Assembly (NCBI RefSeq): GCF_030272615.1
Contig: NC_081414.1
Coordinates: 660,214,438-660,278,437 of the forward strand
Direction: 5' to 3'
DNA length: 64,000 nucleotides
DNA from: Cryptomeria japonica
Taxonomy: Eukaryota; Streptophyta; Pinopsida; Cupressales; Cupressaceae
A program made the position numbers and the translations under genes. Positions 1-10,341 of the stretch are shown here, in pieces. The notes under the pieces are model-generated. The model searched no databases. It was given only the letters and a program-made list of their open reading frames with translations, and had not been told where the DNA came from. Each line of letters opens with the position of its first letter. Positions within the stretch are counted from its first letter, which is position 1.

Positions 1-1
1 T

Positions 2-142
2 AAAAAATTTGAGTCATTATGGATAGGCCCCTTTGTTGTTTATGATCTTGATGGAAAGGATTCATATTTTTTGCAGAATATGAATGGTGAGGTATAGGAA
101 TTTCCAATGCATGGACAATTCCTGAAACACTACTTCTCTTAA
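2..142 (+). pseudogene. Ty3/gypsy integrase C-terminal tail (copy F)
   Basis: The window opens inside the end of a gypsy pol gene. The frame starting at base 2 reads a GPF/Y-type module (WIGPFVVYDL), then DSYFLQNMNGE, and ends MHGQFLKHYFS before a TAA stop. One internal TAG breaks the frame just after the GEV residues. The same tail recurs in copy G at 7,138-7,329 (LGPYLIQGKW, DSYFLQDVNSE, HGQFLKPYFS), which confirms the family. The GPF/Y module is the C-terminal part of gypsy integrases, which insert element cDNA into host DNA. The rest of pol lies outside the window. Confidence 0.85.
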
Positions 143-1866
143 TGTCCATGCATAGTAGGTCCTTGTCTGTACATATTTAGGTTTTCTTTTTTTTTTTTTT
201 TTCAGGCTTGTGTTTGGTCTGTTTCTCTAGAGGGTTTCTGAATTCTTGTGTTGATCTTGTGATATCCTCAGTCAAAGCTATTGTTATCACTGTTTAAAAA
301 ATGGATATTCTTGCTCCATGATTGGCTAAAAGTCTATTAAAAATTGAGTATGCTATGCTCTTGTTGACTCTAATTATCTTAGGTCAAAAGAGGGTTTAAG
401 GTTCGAGTTCTAACCCTTCCATTTTATGAGAAAAAACCCTCATTTTCTAAATGCACGTTACTTTTTATCACTTGAAGAAGGGTCGGTCTATCATGAGAAG
501 TGTCCCCCCCTTCTTATTTCTCCCTAGGTGGGTCTAGCAGTGCTTTATTTTCTCTAAGCCTTTCCTAAAGTTATTAAATTTAATCAGGCTTCCTAACCAA
601 CGCACAGGTTCTTTTTAATCTAATGGTGCATGTGAATTTGTAGTTCAAAGACACCCGTGAGTTACCATTCGCGAAATGGTAAAAGGTAGAAGTGGGTCTG
701 GCATCCAGGTTTTAACTAAGGTAAAGATCAATCAGGTTCCTTTTGATCGGACGGCTCACGATATTTTGCAAGATAAAGGTGCAAAGGTTTTAGGCTTTGT
801 GAAATGGCGAAAAGGAAACTTGATCCACAAGGTAGTAAGGATTGAAGGTAAAGGCCAATCACGTTCCTTTTGATCAGACAATCGATGCTATTTCCTGACC
901 TTAAGGTGACTGTGAGTTAACATTTGTGAAATAGAAAAGTGACATGGTAGCCACTTGATCAGTGTCATGGTAGAACAGATGGATTAGACTGCTGACAAAA
1001 AGGTGACTTGTCAGATGCATGTGGCAGTCCTAAAGTGGATCCCATGGAAGTTTTTTCAACAAATAAGTGATTGACATGTCGGTTTCCTTTACCAGTCGAT
1101 TTCCAGGTTGGATAGTGCTGAGTCAAAGGGCCCACTTCTGCCGAGTTAGGATTGTTAAAAGATAGGTATCTCAAGGAGGATCTGACAGTGGGCACCATTT
1201 TGTAGGTCGAAGATGCAAGGTAATTACTGTTTGCAAAACAGCAAAAACCGCTAGCCTTAAATGCTTGGTGCATGGTTAGTGGGGTAAACTACCATTCACT
1301 AGATAGGATAAAGACCGATAAGGTTCTTTTTGATCGGATGACTCATGCGGTTTCGCTGGATGAACGTGCATGATGTTTAGCTTTTGCAAAATAGTGAAAG
1401 AGATTTGAGCCCATCGCCAAGTGAAGAGCGATCCACAAAGTAAAGGTCATGCAAGTTCCGCTTGGTCTGAAGGTTGGTGTGTTTTTGCTCGATGAAGGTG
1501 CACGGATTTTACGCTTCGCAAAATGGTGAAACAACATAGTTATAGAAACACTTACAAATTTTATGATCCATTGGAGCCAAAATTTTGAATTCATTTGTGA
1601 ATTCAATTCTGAGGTGATGGCCAAAGCATGCGGTATTAATGTCATAGTTAAGAGCTCAATTATCGTATATACGCTCACATCAATTGAATTTAGGTATCAT
1701 TTCAAAGAGTTGTTACAAAAATGATGGTGCAGAGCAGAGTTCTTCAGGCCAAAAATAGGTTTTCTTGTGTTTTGCTTACCAGTTACTTGAAAAATTGATG
1801 AAATATGGTTTTATTCTATTAAAGGATTGCTTTGATTAGTAATTGAAATACTTGCATATCATTGAG
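143..1866 (+). other. Non-coding stretch between integrase tail F and extra ORF F
   Basis: No coding sequence is supported. It holds a T16 run (187-202), the putative LTR start near 282, a tRNA-like box B motif (395-411) and degenerate tandem repeats (about 640-1,540). Short open frames here do not resemble anything and lack homologs in the sister copy G. Confidence 0.6.
640..1540 (+). repeat. Degenerate tandem repeats, units of roughly 100-140 bp
   Basis: At least four diverged units recur, at about 717, 845, 1,303 and 1,439. Each contains a GGTTCCTTTTGATCGGA-like segment, then a GATGAAGGTGCA-like segment, then a TTTGTGAAATGGTGAAA-like end. A partial unit end also occurs near 655-680. They sit between the putative LTR start and the extra ORF, the position of U3 enhancer repeats in many LTRs. 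An equivalent array was not seen in copy G. Confidence 0.55.
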
Positions 1867-4800
1867 ATGGCACCTAGAAGGGACTTCATGGGGAAGGTTA
1901 ATTACCAGGAGAGGGCAATTTGTGATGACTTCCTGGAACAATTGTCTATGTCGACAAATGTAGTAGCTAAAGTTAAGGAATTAGTGCCCAAGGCTCCTCA
2001 TTTGAGAATAGGAGAAGAATTTTATGACAAGGGAAATTGGCTAAGAGATCCACAGATATGGTTGTCTAGTTTAGGTCTATTCAAGCTTGGTTTTGGTATG
2101 AGACTCCCCTGCCCCGTTGAGAATTATTTGGGAGTTGGATGTAGGTAAATTGGTGGTCCCTGGAGTATGATGAATTCAGAAATGCATTTGGGCTCAGTGA
2201 GGTGTCCAATTATTTGGAGCCCATTAATTTTGAATCATTTTCTCAAGTCTACAGTGCACAGAGGAATTATCTTAGAAATGGGCCTCTTAAAGATTTTTTG
2301 TCAAAATAGGAGGATTGACTGTTGTAGGACCTAATACCATGGAGCCTTTCTCCCTGAATTGGTTCACTCTTAGAGCCAAAGGATTATACTGGTCACTCTG
2401 CCAAATTTTTGGAGAAGATGCTGAAGTGAATATGCCAACCATTACATGTTAATGATAGCACAAATTTTAAATCCCTCTCTGGCAGTAACATTTGATTATG
2501 CCCCCTACATCATTGATGCAATCCATGAAGGCTTGATAGGGATAAAGAATGGTAAGGTGGATAGGCCTTTTGTATGGTACTCCCTTCTCATGCATTTTTT
2601 TCTATTCAAGGGTGGTGACTACTTTTCCAATAAAATGGATCTAGTGAAGGAAAAGGATGGGGGGAAAATGCTAGTTCAACTATGGAGCACAGTGTTGTCA
2701 TGGGACAGGGAGGATTCTAGCTACCTAAAGTTTGATAAATGCTTTACATTTAAAATCAGAATTCTCTTATGCTTAGAGAATCCAAGGATCCCTAAACTCT
2801 TTTGGAGTTTCTTAGGCCTAAGGAGTTTGCTGAAGAAATCAAAATTATCCACAATTGGGGTAACATATACTTGTACCATGTTTCCATAGTTTTCAGAGGC
2901 ACTCCATTTTTGTTACCTTATCAGGTCCCATTGAAAATAGGAATTGCAGAGTTCCTCAGGCAGATTGGGGGTGTACAAGAGGCAGAGCTATCCAATAGAG
3001 GAAAAGGGACCATTTTCCCAACAGTATCAATAGCACATCAATTTGTAATTACTAAGGGTGGGTGGAAGTTCTTTGAGGAGTTCTTTCAACCATACCAGTT
3101 GTCCACTGCAGTGTCAAGGTTTTCTGGCCCTGAAGATTTCTTTAATGGTATGTTTAGGAAAAGGGCAGTATGTAAAGGAAGACCTCACCAATTCCAATTT
3201 CCTGAAGACCTCATTAGAAATGAGTTTGATTTGGATGAGAAAAAGCTAAAGAAAGAGAAATGGGTGGCCTACAAGAAGGCTCTTGATTTTGTACACCAAT
3301 TCAACAACAGCTATGACCCTTTATCTAGTTTTCACTCCTTTGAGGAAAAGGCAAAATTCCTAATTCTTTGCTTTGAGGATGTAATTTAAACATTAAAGGA
3401 GAAGAGGGATGCATTGATTAAAAACAACCATGAGAAGGCAAGACTTGTTCTAGCTAGGTCTGCATCTGCTAAAGCAATCCCTCCTGGTGATTATGTACTA
3501 CATAGAAAATCCAAGTATAGTGTGTTGGTGCCAACAATAGGGGAGCCTTCTACTTCAAGAGGGAAGAGGAAAATACAAGATGTCATTGACATTCAGGATT
3601 CCTCAAAGAAGCAAATGGTGGGAAATGAAGTGCAAATTAATGATCCCCTATATTCCCATCTCATTACCCCATTCATATAGGAGATGAGCAGGCAGTAGCT
3701 AAACAATTGTTGCAGTTAGGGAGTCTTGAGGAGATCACCTATACATATGATGAAATAGAGTATGGAATACCAAAGGAGCCAGAAGATGCTGAGATGAACA
3801 TAATCACCAATGAGTTCAAAGGCCAAGAACTGGATCCTGCTATTAAACAGGCTAGTGAGGAATTCTTGGTTGATAGCAACTTTGTTACCTCAAGAGCTTT
3901 GATGAAATTCATGTGGAAATAGAATATTGATAAGTTCAATGCCAGATGTGAGAAGAGGAAGAATGAGCAGCCTTACAAGGATGCAACTATGGTGGAGGAA
4001 GAAATAAAACAAGAAACAGTCACTAAATTTAAGACCATCGCTCCTGAGCAACGAAGGGGAATGGTAGCAAAGGTTGGTGTTCTCATCCTCCATGAATGGG
4101 ATATAGCAGATGCCTTGATTTTAGAGGCAGTCAGAAAAGAGTCCAAGCCTATGGAAGGAGTAACCTTCAGCAAGGATAATGTTACCCTAGTCATGTGGTC
4201 TCTGTAAAGAGATGAAAATAAAAGGAGAAAGGATACCCTAGAGTCTAGCTACCTTGGAGGTATGACAGTAAAGGGGGTACAAAATACTGGAGTGGTGGAG
4301 GCTACTAGCACAATCTTGAAAATTGCAAAATTCAGTGTTTAGGTGGCAGAGAAAGAAGCAAAGGAAAGGGAAGATCTCCAAGCTAAGCTAGAGACAGTCT
4401 TAAAAGCTTACAATGATGCCAAAGGAGAGATAGTAAGTCGAGATAGCATTATTGATAAATTGAAAGGCCAATTGGCAGGACAATACCATCAATGTGAGTC
4501 CTCAACCTTAATGATTGCTTCTTCTCCTACATAGCCTCCACCTACTAGCCCTATCATTGAATTCCCATCTTCTCCTGCATCTTCTGGTTCCCAATCAGCT
4601 GAGATCACTCAACAAGAGTTGGAAAAGCTAAAACAGGCTCAAACCCTGTTTGCAAATAAGTATGAAGAGAGAGCGAGGGCCACAATTTTGAGTTTTGCTA
4701 ACACTATAGGATCCTCATTAGTGTATAACAACATGAATAAAGTTTTGGATATGTGGAATGAGCTCAATGGAGACAGGGCTATTCTAATGCCCATTTTGGA

Positions 4801-5346
4801 CATGTGGATGCCTAGGGAGGTGGACCTAGGACTTATCTGTGTATCATATGATGAGGCAGGGGCTGACCCCATTATCAAATCCACTTGTGACTTGATAAAG
4901 GATCTGATAAAACTAACAGAAGGGAGAGATAATGCAGAAAGGAAGATCAATTTGTATAAAAAAGAATACACTGAGCATAAATTTGAATTATTTCCCGGGG
5001 GTTTTGCCAGTCTAGCTCAATTGAAGGACAAACAAGTATGGCTTCATGAATTAGGATCCAACCTATAATTAAGGGTAAAGGGAATCATTAACACAAATGA
5101 TACTTCCCTATTTGTCAGATAATTGAGGAGATAGAGAAAATAAAGTCACACTATGGCTTTCTAAACTCAGAAGTCAATAAAATAAGAAACTCTTGGAAGA
5201 GATTGGATAAGATAAGAGGGAAAGTTATTAACTTCTCATGGCTTGTTGATGACATGTACGAAGAGTGGACAAGAAAGTATGCGGTGCTGGATGCAGAGGT
5301 TCAAGAAGAAGTTGCAGAGTGCCGAAGTGCAAAAAGGGGCCATTAG
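1867..5346 (+). pseudogene. Extra ORF of gypsy copy F, unknown function (about 1,150 codons)
   Basis: A long reading frame broken by several stops and frameshifts, starting at MAPRRDFMGK and ending VAECRSAKRGH before TAG. It is not gag, protease, RT or integrase. Readable blocks match copy G: IHEGLIGIKN, WYSLLMHFFLFKGG, VLSWDRE, RGKGTIFP, EDLIRNEFDL, ILHEWDIADAL and LVMWSL. The C-terminal third is rich in K/E and probably coiled-coil, with a Ser/Pro-rich patch near 4,535-4,600. The ORF follows the integrase tail by 1.7 kb and stops 95 bp before a TATA box. Plant gypsy elements of the Athila and Tat groups are known to carry extra ORFs after pol; I cannot assign this one to a named domain. The copy is dead. 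Confidence 0.7.
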
Positions 5347-5440
5347 AAAATGAAAAGGACTTGTAACTTCTTGTTGAAACAAGAAGATTGTTGTAACAAA
5401 CTTTTTTTGGAAAAGGTCTGAAGCTTGTATGCATCCATAC

Positions 5441-5452
5441 TATTATAAATGG
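5441..5452 (+). promoter_or_regulatory. LTR TATA box, copy F
   Basis: TATTATAAATGG lies 95 bp after the stop of the extra ORF and is followed by about 800 bp of U5-like sequence. Copies G (21,931) and H (23,490) have a TATA motif in the same relative place. Inferred from position only. Confidence 0.5.
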
Positions 5453-6276
5453 ATACCAGGACTAGTTAGAGGGGGATCACAAGAATTTTGTAAAGAAACT
5501 CTGCAGAAATATATTTGGGTTTTTTTCTAGTTATTACAGAGAATATTTTGAGTTTTGTAAGACTTTTCAAAAATGAATATCAATATACAGATCAGAAACT
5601 TTCAAGCCTAAAATTTGTGTTGTCTTTTGGTGTGCTTTCAATAATTTACTGGTTTCATTTGAGTAATATAGGGTTATCCAATTGAACATGGATTGTAATG
5701 CAATCTTTATGGATATGTTTCTTAGCTTTTCTCTTTAGGAGAGGAATTAAATACGCATGAAATATCTCTGTCAGTAGGTTATTTTGTTGGAAACTTTGAA
5801 TTTGATAAACACTGTTTAGTTTAACAAGAAAGGACTCTTATATATGTCAGGCATATATGGGGTTAATAGAAGCCGAAGTGATGAGATGCATGGGGATGTT
5901 TAATTGTGAAATCCTTTCTTAATTTAGATGACTTTGTAGCCTGGATAAGGCATTGGTATCAGTTGTAGTTCTCTTTCTACATCTCTTGAGGATCAATACT
6001 GAAAATGAGCATATGCTTTCCTTTATTATTTTAGTTTATGTTGAGGTGATAAGATCCACTGGTTTTTGGATGCTAGTTTACTGTGGATCTCGTTTAAAAG
6101 TGTGAAATTATTCACAGAAGTTATACCCGCCTAAACTTTGGATAAGTTCAAAGTGTAGAAGGTTCTTGAAACCTTTTCATATGTTGCTCTAAGGTTCTTT
6201 TTTCCTTGATCTCTTCATTTGAAGGCAGAGTTATTATTTTTCTTACAGGGGATAAGAGGGGAATCAAAATTTGAGA

Positions 6277-7329
6277 ACAACACATTATATGGCCAAAACA
6301 ACTGCACATAAAATATTGAGAGATGGGTTTTGGTGGACAATAATTTTCAAAGATGCACATCAGTTAGTTAGAAAATGTGATCCATGCTAGAGGTTTTCTG
6401 GGAAGTTGAAATTTTTAGGAAATTTACCATTGAAACCTGTAAGTGTGTAGGCACCATTTCAATAGTGGGGTATAGAATTTATTGGAGAAATAGCAAGTCA
6501 ATCCAGTGGTGGTCACTCTTGGATCTTAGTGGTCATGGATTATTTTACTAAGTGGGTTGAAGCTATACCAACTAGGAGGGAAACAAGTAAGGTGGTGATT
6601 GATTTTATTATTGATAATATTTTGACCATATTTGGATGTCCAGAAAGAATAATCTCTAAAAATGCTATGAGTTTTAGATCAGAAGAATATGAAGATTTTT
6701 GTAGTAAATATGGTATCCAAATTTGATATTCATCACCCTACCACCCCCAAGGAAATGGAAAAGATGAATCAAGCAATACAATCTTGATGGAAATCATCAA
6801 AAGAATCCTAGACAAAAATAAGAAAGCCTGGGATTCAAAGCTGAAATTGGCAGTTTGGGTAGACAAGGTGACAATTAAAAAAGCAATAGGATGTGATCCT
6901 TTTGACTTGGTATATGGTATACATGCAAGGTTTCCTCAAAATAATCTAATGCAGATGTATAAGTTTGTGAAAACATATGATGATTATATAGATGATGATA
7001 TGTAGTTGAGGATAGAATCTTTGATAGAGCTAGATGAAACTAGAAGAGAAGCTAGTATGAGAAATGCAAAATTGCAAATACAAGTAAAGAACTTGTATGA
7101 TATAAGAACAATTGTGAGAAATTTTTAGATTGATGACTTGGTTATGATGTGCAATGTTAGGATAGAAGATAAAGGAAAACATGACAAATTTGATGCCATT
7201 AGGCTTGGTCCATATTTGATCCAGGGCAAGTGGGGAGAAGATTCATATTTTCTCCAAGATGTAAATAGTGAAATTCTTGAATTGCTTGTTCATGGACAAT
7301 TCTTGAAGCCCTACTTTTCTTTAAAGTAG
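6277..7329 (+). pseudogene. Ty3/gypsy integrase, 5'-truncated pol (copy G)
   Basis: Integrase of a gypsy element, starting within the zinc-binding N-terminus (HYMAKTTAHKILRDGFWW, then a KCDPC segment whose next codon is a stop). The catalytic core follows: first Asp in VVMDYFTKWVEAI (about 6,530), second Asp expected in the IFGCPERIISKNA block where SDN has become SKN (about 6,650), and Glu in GNGKDESSN (about 6,755). The C-terminal GPY/F module is LGPYLIQGKW (about 7,200), ending HGQFLKPYFSLK. Several in-frame stops break it. RT, RNase H, protease and gag of this copy are missing: the coding begins directly after the LTR-like end of copy F. Confidence 0.85.
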
Positions 7330-8490
7330 TTATTTTCCATGAACATTAGATTAGGTTTTGTATATAAGTAGAATAGGTTTTCTTTCTTGTTTTAGTTGCC
7401 CTATCCAGGTAGCTTCCTTTTTTGGTCTACTCCAGCAAAGATTCAAGATTCTTGTATCATCCTTGAGTGATGATCATCCCCAACTAGAGCCACTAATAGT
7501 CTTGAAAATGACCTAGTGAAAATATTCATGCCTCAAGAAAAATGTTGGTCATTTATGGATAAATTTTGTGTTTTGTCATATGCTGCAGGCTTAGGGTTTA
7601 GGGTTTTATGCATTTTTGTTTAAGTCTTGGTTAAAACCCTAAACTAGTTATAATTTCACATTACCTTTTTCACTTAAGTCTAAGGGTTCTAATAACATTA
7701 GTGGGGCCTTTTTTGTGTCCTAGGTGTTAATTTGTTCAGCGGTTCTTGTTTTTCCTAAGTCTACATTTTTTTTTCTCCTAGGCAGGTTCCATTTTAATAT
7801 TTCATCGTTTGCATAAAAATTTCCTTAGTCCAACTTTAAGTATTGTTTTTGATATCTTTGTGATAACAATCGAGCTACTAAAGTTTCCTATCATCTACAT
7901 GTGTTAATGAAAAAAATGTTTTAATCTTGATCAAAAGATTCTCGATCATTAAATGGCTAGAGAAGGCGAACACCATGGCTAGCAAGATAAAGCTTGAACA
8001 AATCTGTTGACTCTCACTACCCCATGGTCGAACATGCTCGGGAGATAATGATCATGACATCATGAGATGATGCCATGTGTCTAGGGAAGACTGAGATAAG
8101 CCAAAAGATGGGGTTCACTAACAACAATGAAGAGGATGATGAGTTGGAGGCATCGTGTCATTCTTTTGATGTATCAACTTGCCACAAGAGATGGTCAGTG
8201 CCTGATTGACTAGTATGAATCATTGGATATGCCATCCTGGAGAGAATCAATAGTCCAGTTTCAAACTTGGTCCAAATATGAATTTGAGTCATTTACCACT
8301 CATGCGAGCAATAATGATGGACAAGATGGTGACTCTTGGTTCCAAAATGATAATAAAAGCCTTTTCAAAATCATTATCAACTCACAAAACAATTCAATAG
8401 TGACTAGGAGGTGATTCTAGTGCTAAAGAAGATCTGAACAAGTTCTTGCAGTGCATATAAAGCAGATAGACATAGTATCTAAAGAGAAAT
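7330..8490 (+). other. Spacer between integrase G and extra ORF G, with putative LTR start
   Basis: No solid coding sequence. The segment ATCCCCAACTAGAGCCAC just before 7,494 matches the sequence immediately upstream of the D-family LTRs (ATCCACAATCAGAGCCAC before 41,558). I therefore place an LTR start at 7,494. A weak open frame at 8,223-8,414 may be the eroded N-terminus of the extra ORF, but no homolog was found in copy F. Confidence 0.45.
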
Positions 8491-10341
8491 TTGTTTGATG
8501 ACTTTCTTGACCAATTGAAACTATCAACAAATGATAAATATCAGGAGCAAAGGCTTATACAAGGCAAAACCCTAGGAGAAGGGTTAGTTCATAAAGCATA
8601 TACTATTTTGGATGCTATGGTACCCATGAGTGGGGTGGAGATGTTTAAATTATGGTATGGACAGAGGAATTTTCAATCTCTAATTTCAAGTACATGGCAG
8701 TATGACTTGGGCAAGTTAGTGGGGCCCAATGTATTCATGGATGTCGACCTTCTCAAGGTAGTTGCAAAAAGGTATGACCCTATTTCAAGAGTAATAAGGG
8801 GTAATGATAGAGAATATTTGTTGACAATCGGAAGGGAGGAATTCCAGGAAATTTTTGATTTGTATGAACCTTCTGCCATCTTGGTTTAGGTGGATTTGAA
8901 TGAATTAAAGGCTAAATAATATAGAATGAAAGGTTTTATCAGAGCCAACCTCCTCCCAACCCATTTTGTGAAAGAAGGAGACACAACATACCATATTGGC
9001 CCAAGTTCACTAGAGCCTTTTCCTATTGGTACTTTCACCAAATATTTGTAGGCCACTTTCTTTTCTTTGTGCCAGGTTTTAGGTTCCAACCCTTTTATAG
9101 TCATGCCACAGGATTTCATGTATATGGTTATTCAAATTCAACATCTTGATTTCATAGTGGTTTTTGACTTTTCATCGTATCATGAAAAAAAGATTCATGA
9201 GGGATTGCTAGATATTAAGAATGATGTGTTTAGTACTCATTGTTATTGGTACTCAATGTTAATGCATATGTTCTTGTATAGAAATGTAGACTATTTTGAA
9301 GGTACCATGAATCTTAGAAGAACAGTTGATAATATTGAGATACCGATGCAACTATGGAGTATGGATGTGTCATGGGATAGGCAGGAGGAAAGTTATGTGA
9401 GATTTGACAATGGTCTTGCTTCTATATTGAGGCAAAGATTGATAGTGAATCCACCAAGGATTCCCATGCAACTTCATGATTTTGTAAGACCAAAGGAAAG
9501 GCTTCCACTCATGAAAATTGAGCACAAATGGAGGGATATTATCCCTTATCCTACTAGTATAATTATCAGATTTTATGGTTTCCCTGGTCAGCTACATGTA
9601 TTACCTTTTAATAATCCTTTGAGGTTAGGTTTTTCTGAAGTAATCTAGCAAATAGGTTGTATACATGACAAGGAGATAAAGGGTAGAGGCAAAGGGACCA
9701 TTTTCCCAGATTATACTGTCATCCCATACTTTTTCATTATAAAAGGGGGATGTGTGCATTTTGATAAACTTTTTGCACCATATTACTTAGGGGTCAGCAT
9801 AGTCAGGAACAGTGACCCAGAGAGATTCTATAATATTTTCAGGCAAAGAATAAAAGGAGGCTCATTGCCTCATGAGCACAATTTTCTTGAAGATATAATT
9901 AGAAATGAATTTGATTTTATGACACAAGATTGGAGGAAGGAAAATGGATAGCTTTCAGGAAGCTATGGACTATTGTACAAAAAATGGATCCTAGTTATGA
10001 TCCACTAAGAAACTTCACTCCATTCTATGGCAAAGTTGATTTTTTCATGAACAATTTTGATGAGTTAATTCTTGCATTAAAGGAGAAGAAAACTAGACTT
10101 GAGGAAATCCATGACCATCAAGTTGAATGAAGAATGTAGCAACCTACACCCATCACACCTGAAGATGTAGCCCTAATTCATTAGATGAGGATGAAACAAC
10201 CAAGCTCACCTCCTCCTCCACCTCACAAGACATATGGGCTAGAAGAAAGTAAAACTATCTATGTTCCCCCTCCAAAGGGTGGTATTGTGATTAAAAAAAA
10301 GAGCTAAGGTAAGTAGTGAAGAACGGAGTGATAGTGGGAAG
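8491..10341 (+). pseudogene. Extra ORF of gypsy copy G, N-terminal part
   Basis: Homolog of the F extra ORF. The N-terminus (FDDFLDQLKLSTN) matches DDFLEQLSMSTN in F. The best-preserved block runs 9,067-9,648 and includes IHEGLLDIKN, WYSMLMHMFLYRN, MDVSWDRQ and PRIPMQL. RGKGTIFP and EDIIRNEFDF follow (about 9,690-9,920). Several stops and at least one frameshift (near 9,930) are present. A Pro-rich stretch near 10,200 precedes the E4 insertion point. The sequence resumes after E4 at 19,557. Function unknown. Confidence 0.7.

Larger units (their letters stand above)
282..6260 (+). repeat. Putative ORF-containing LTR of copy F
   Basis: The start is placed where CTTGTGTTGATCTTG plus about 25 bases is followed by TGTT. 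This matches the motif just before the better-defined LTRs of element D (41,558 and 50,802). The 3' half (TATA at 5,441, then a U5-like region to about 6,250 containing GGATAAGGCA and GTGTAGAAGG) resembles the D LTR end, which carries GGATAAGGCA and GAGTAGAAGG. Between these ends lie degenerate tandem repeats and a long ORF. The right boundary is approximate because integrase sequence of copy G starts at once and no primer-binding site is left. It could instead be an internal extra ORF plus a short LTR. Confidence 0.5.

Noticed and set aside
965-1678. Minus-strand open frames of 102 and 111 codons
   Set aside because: They lie in degenerate tandem repeats of the F LTR, have no homolog in copy G and no recognisable domain.
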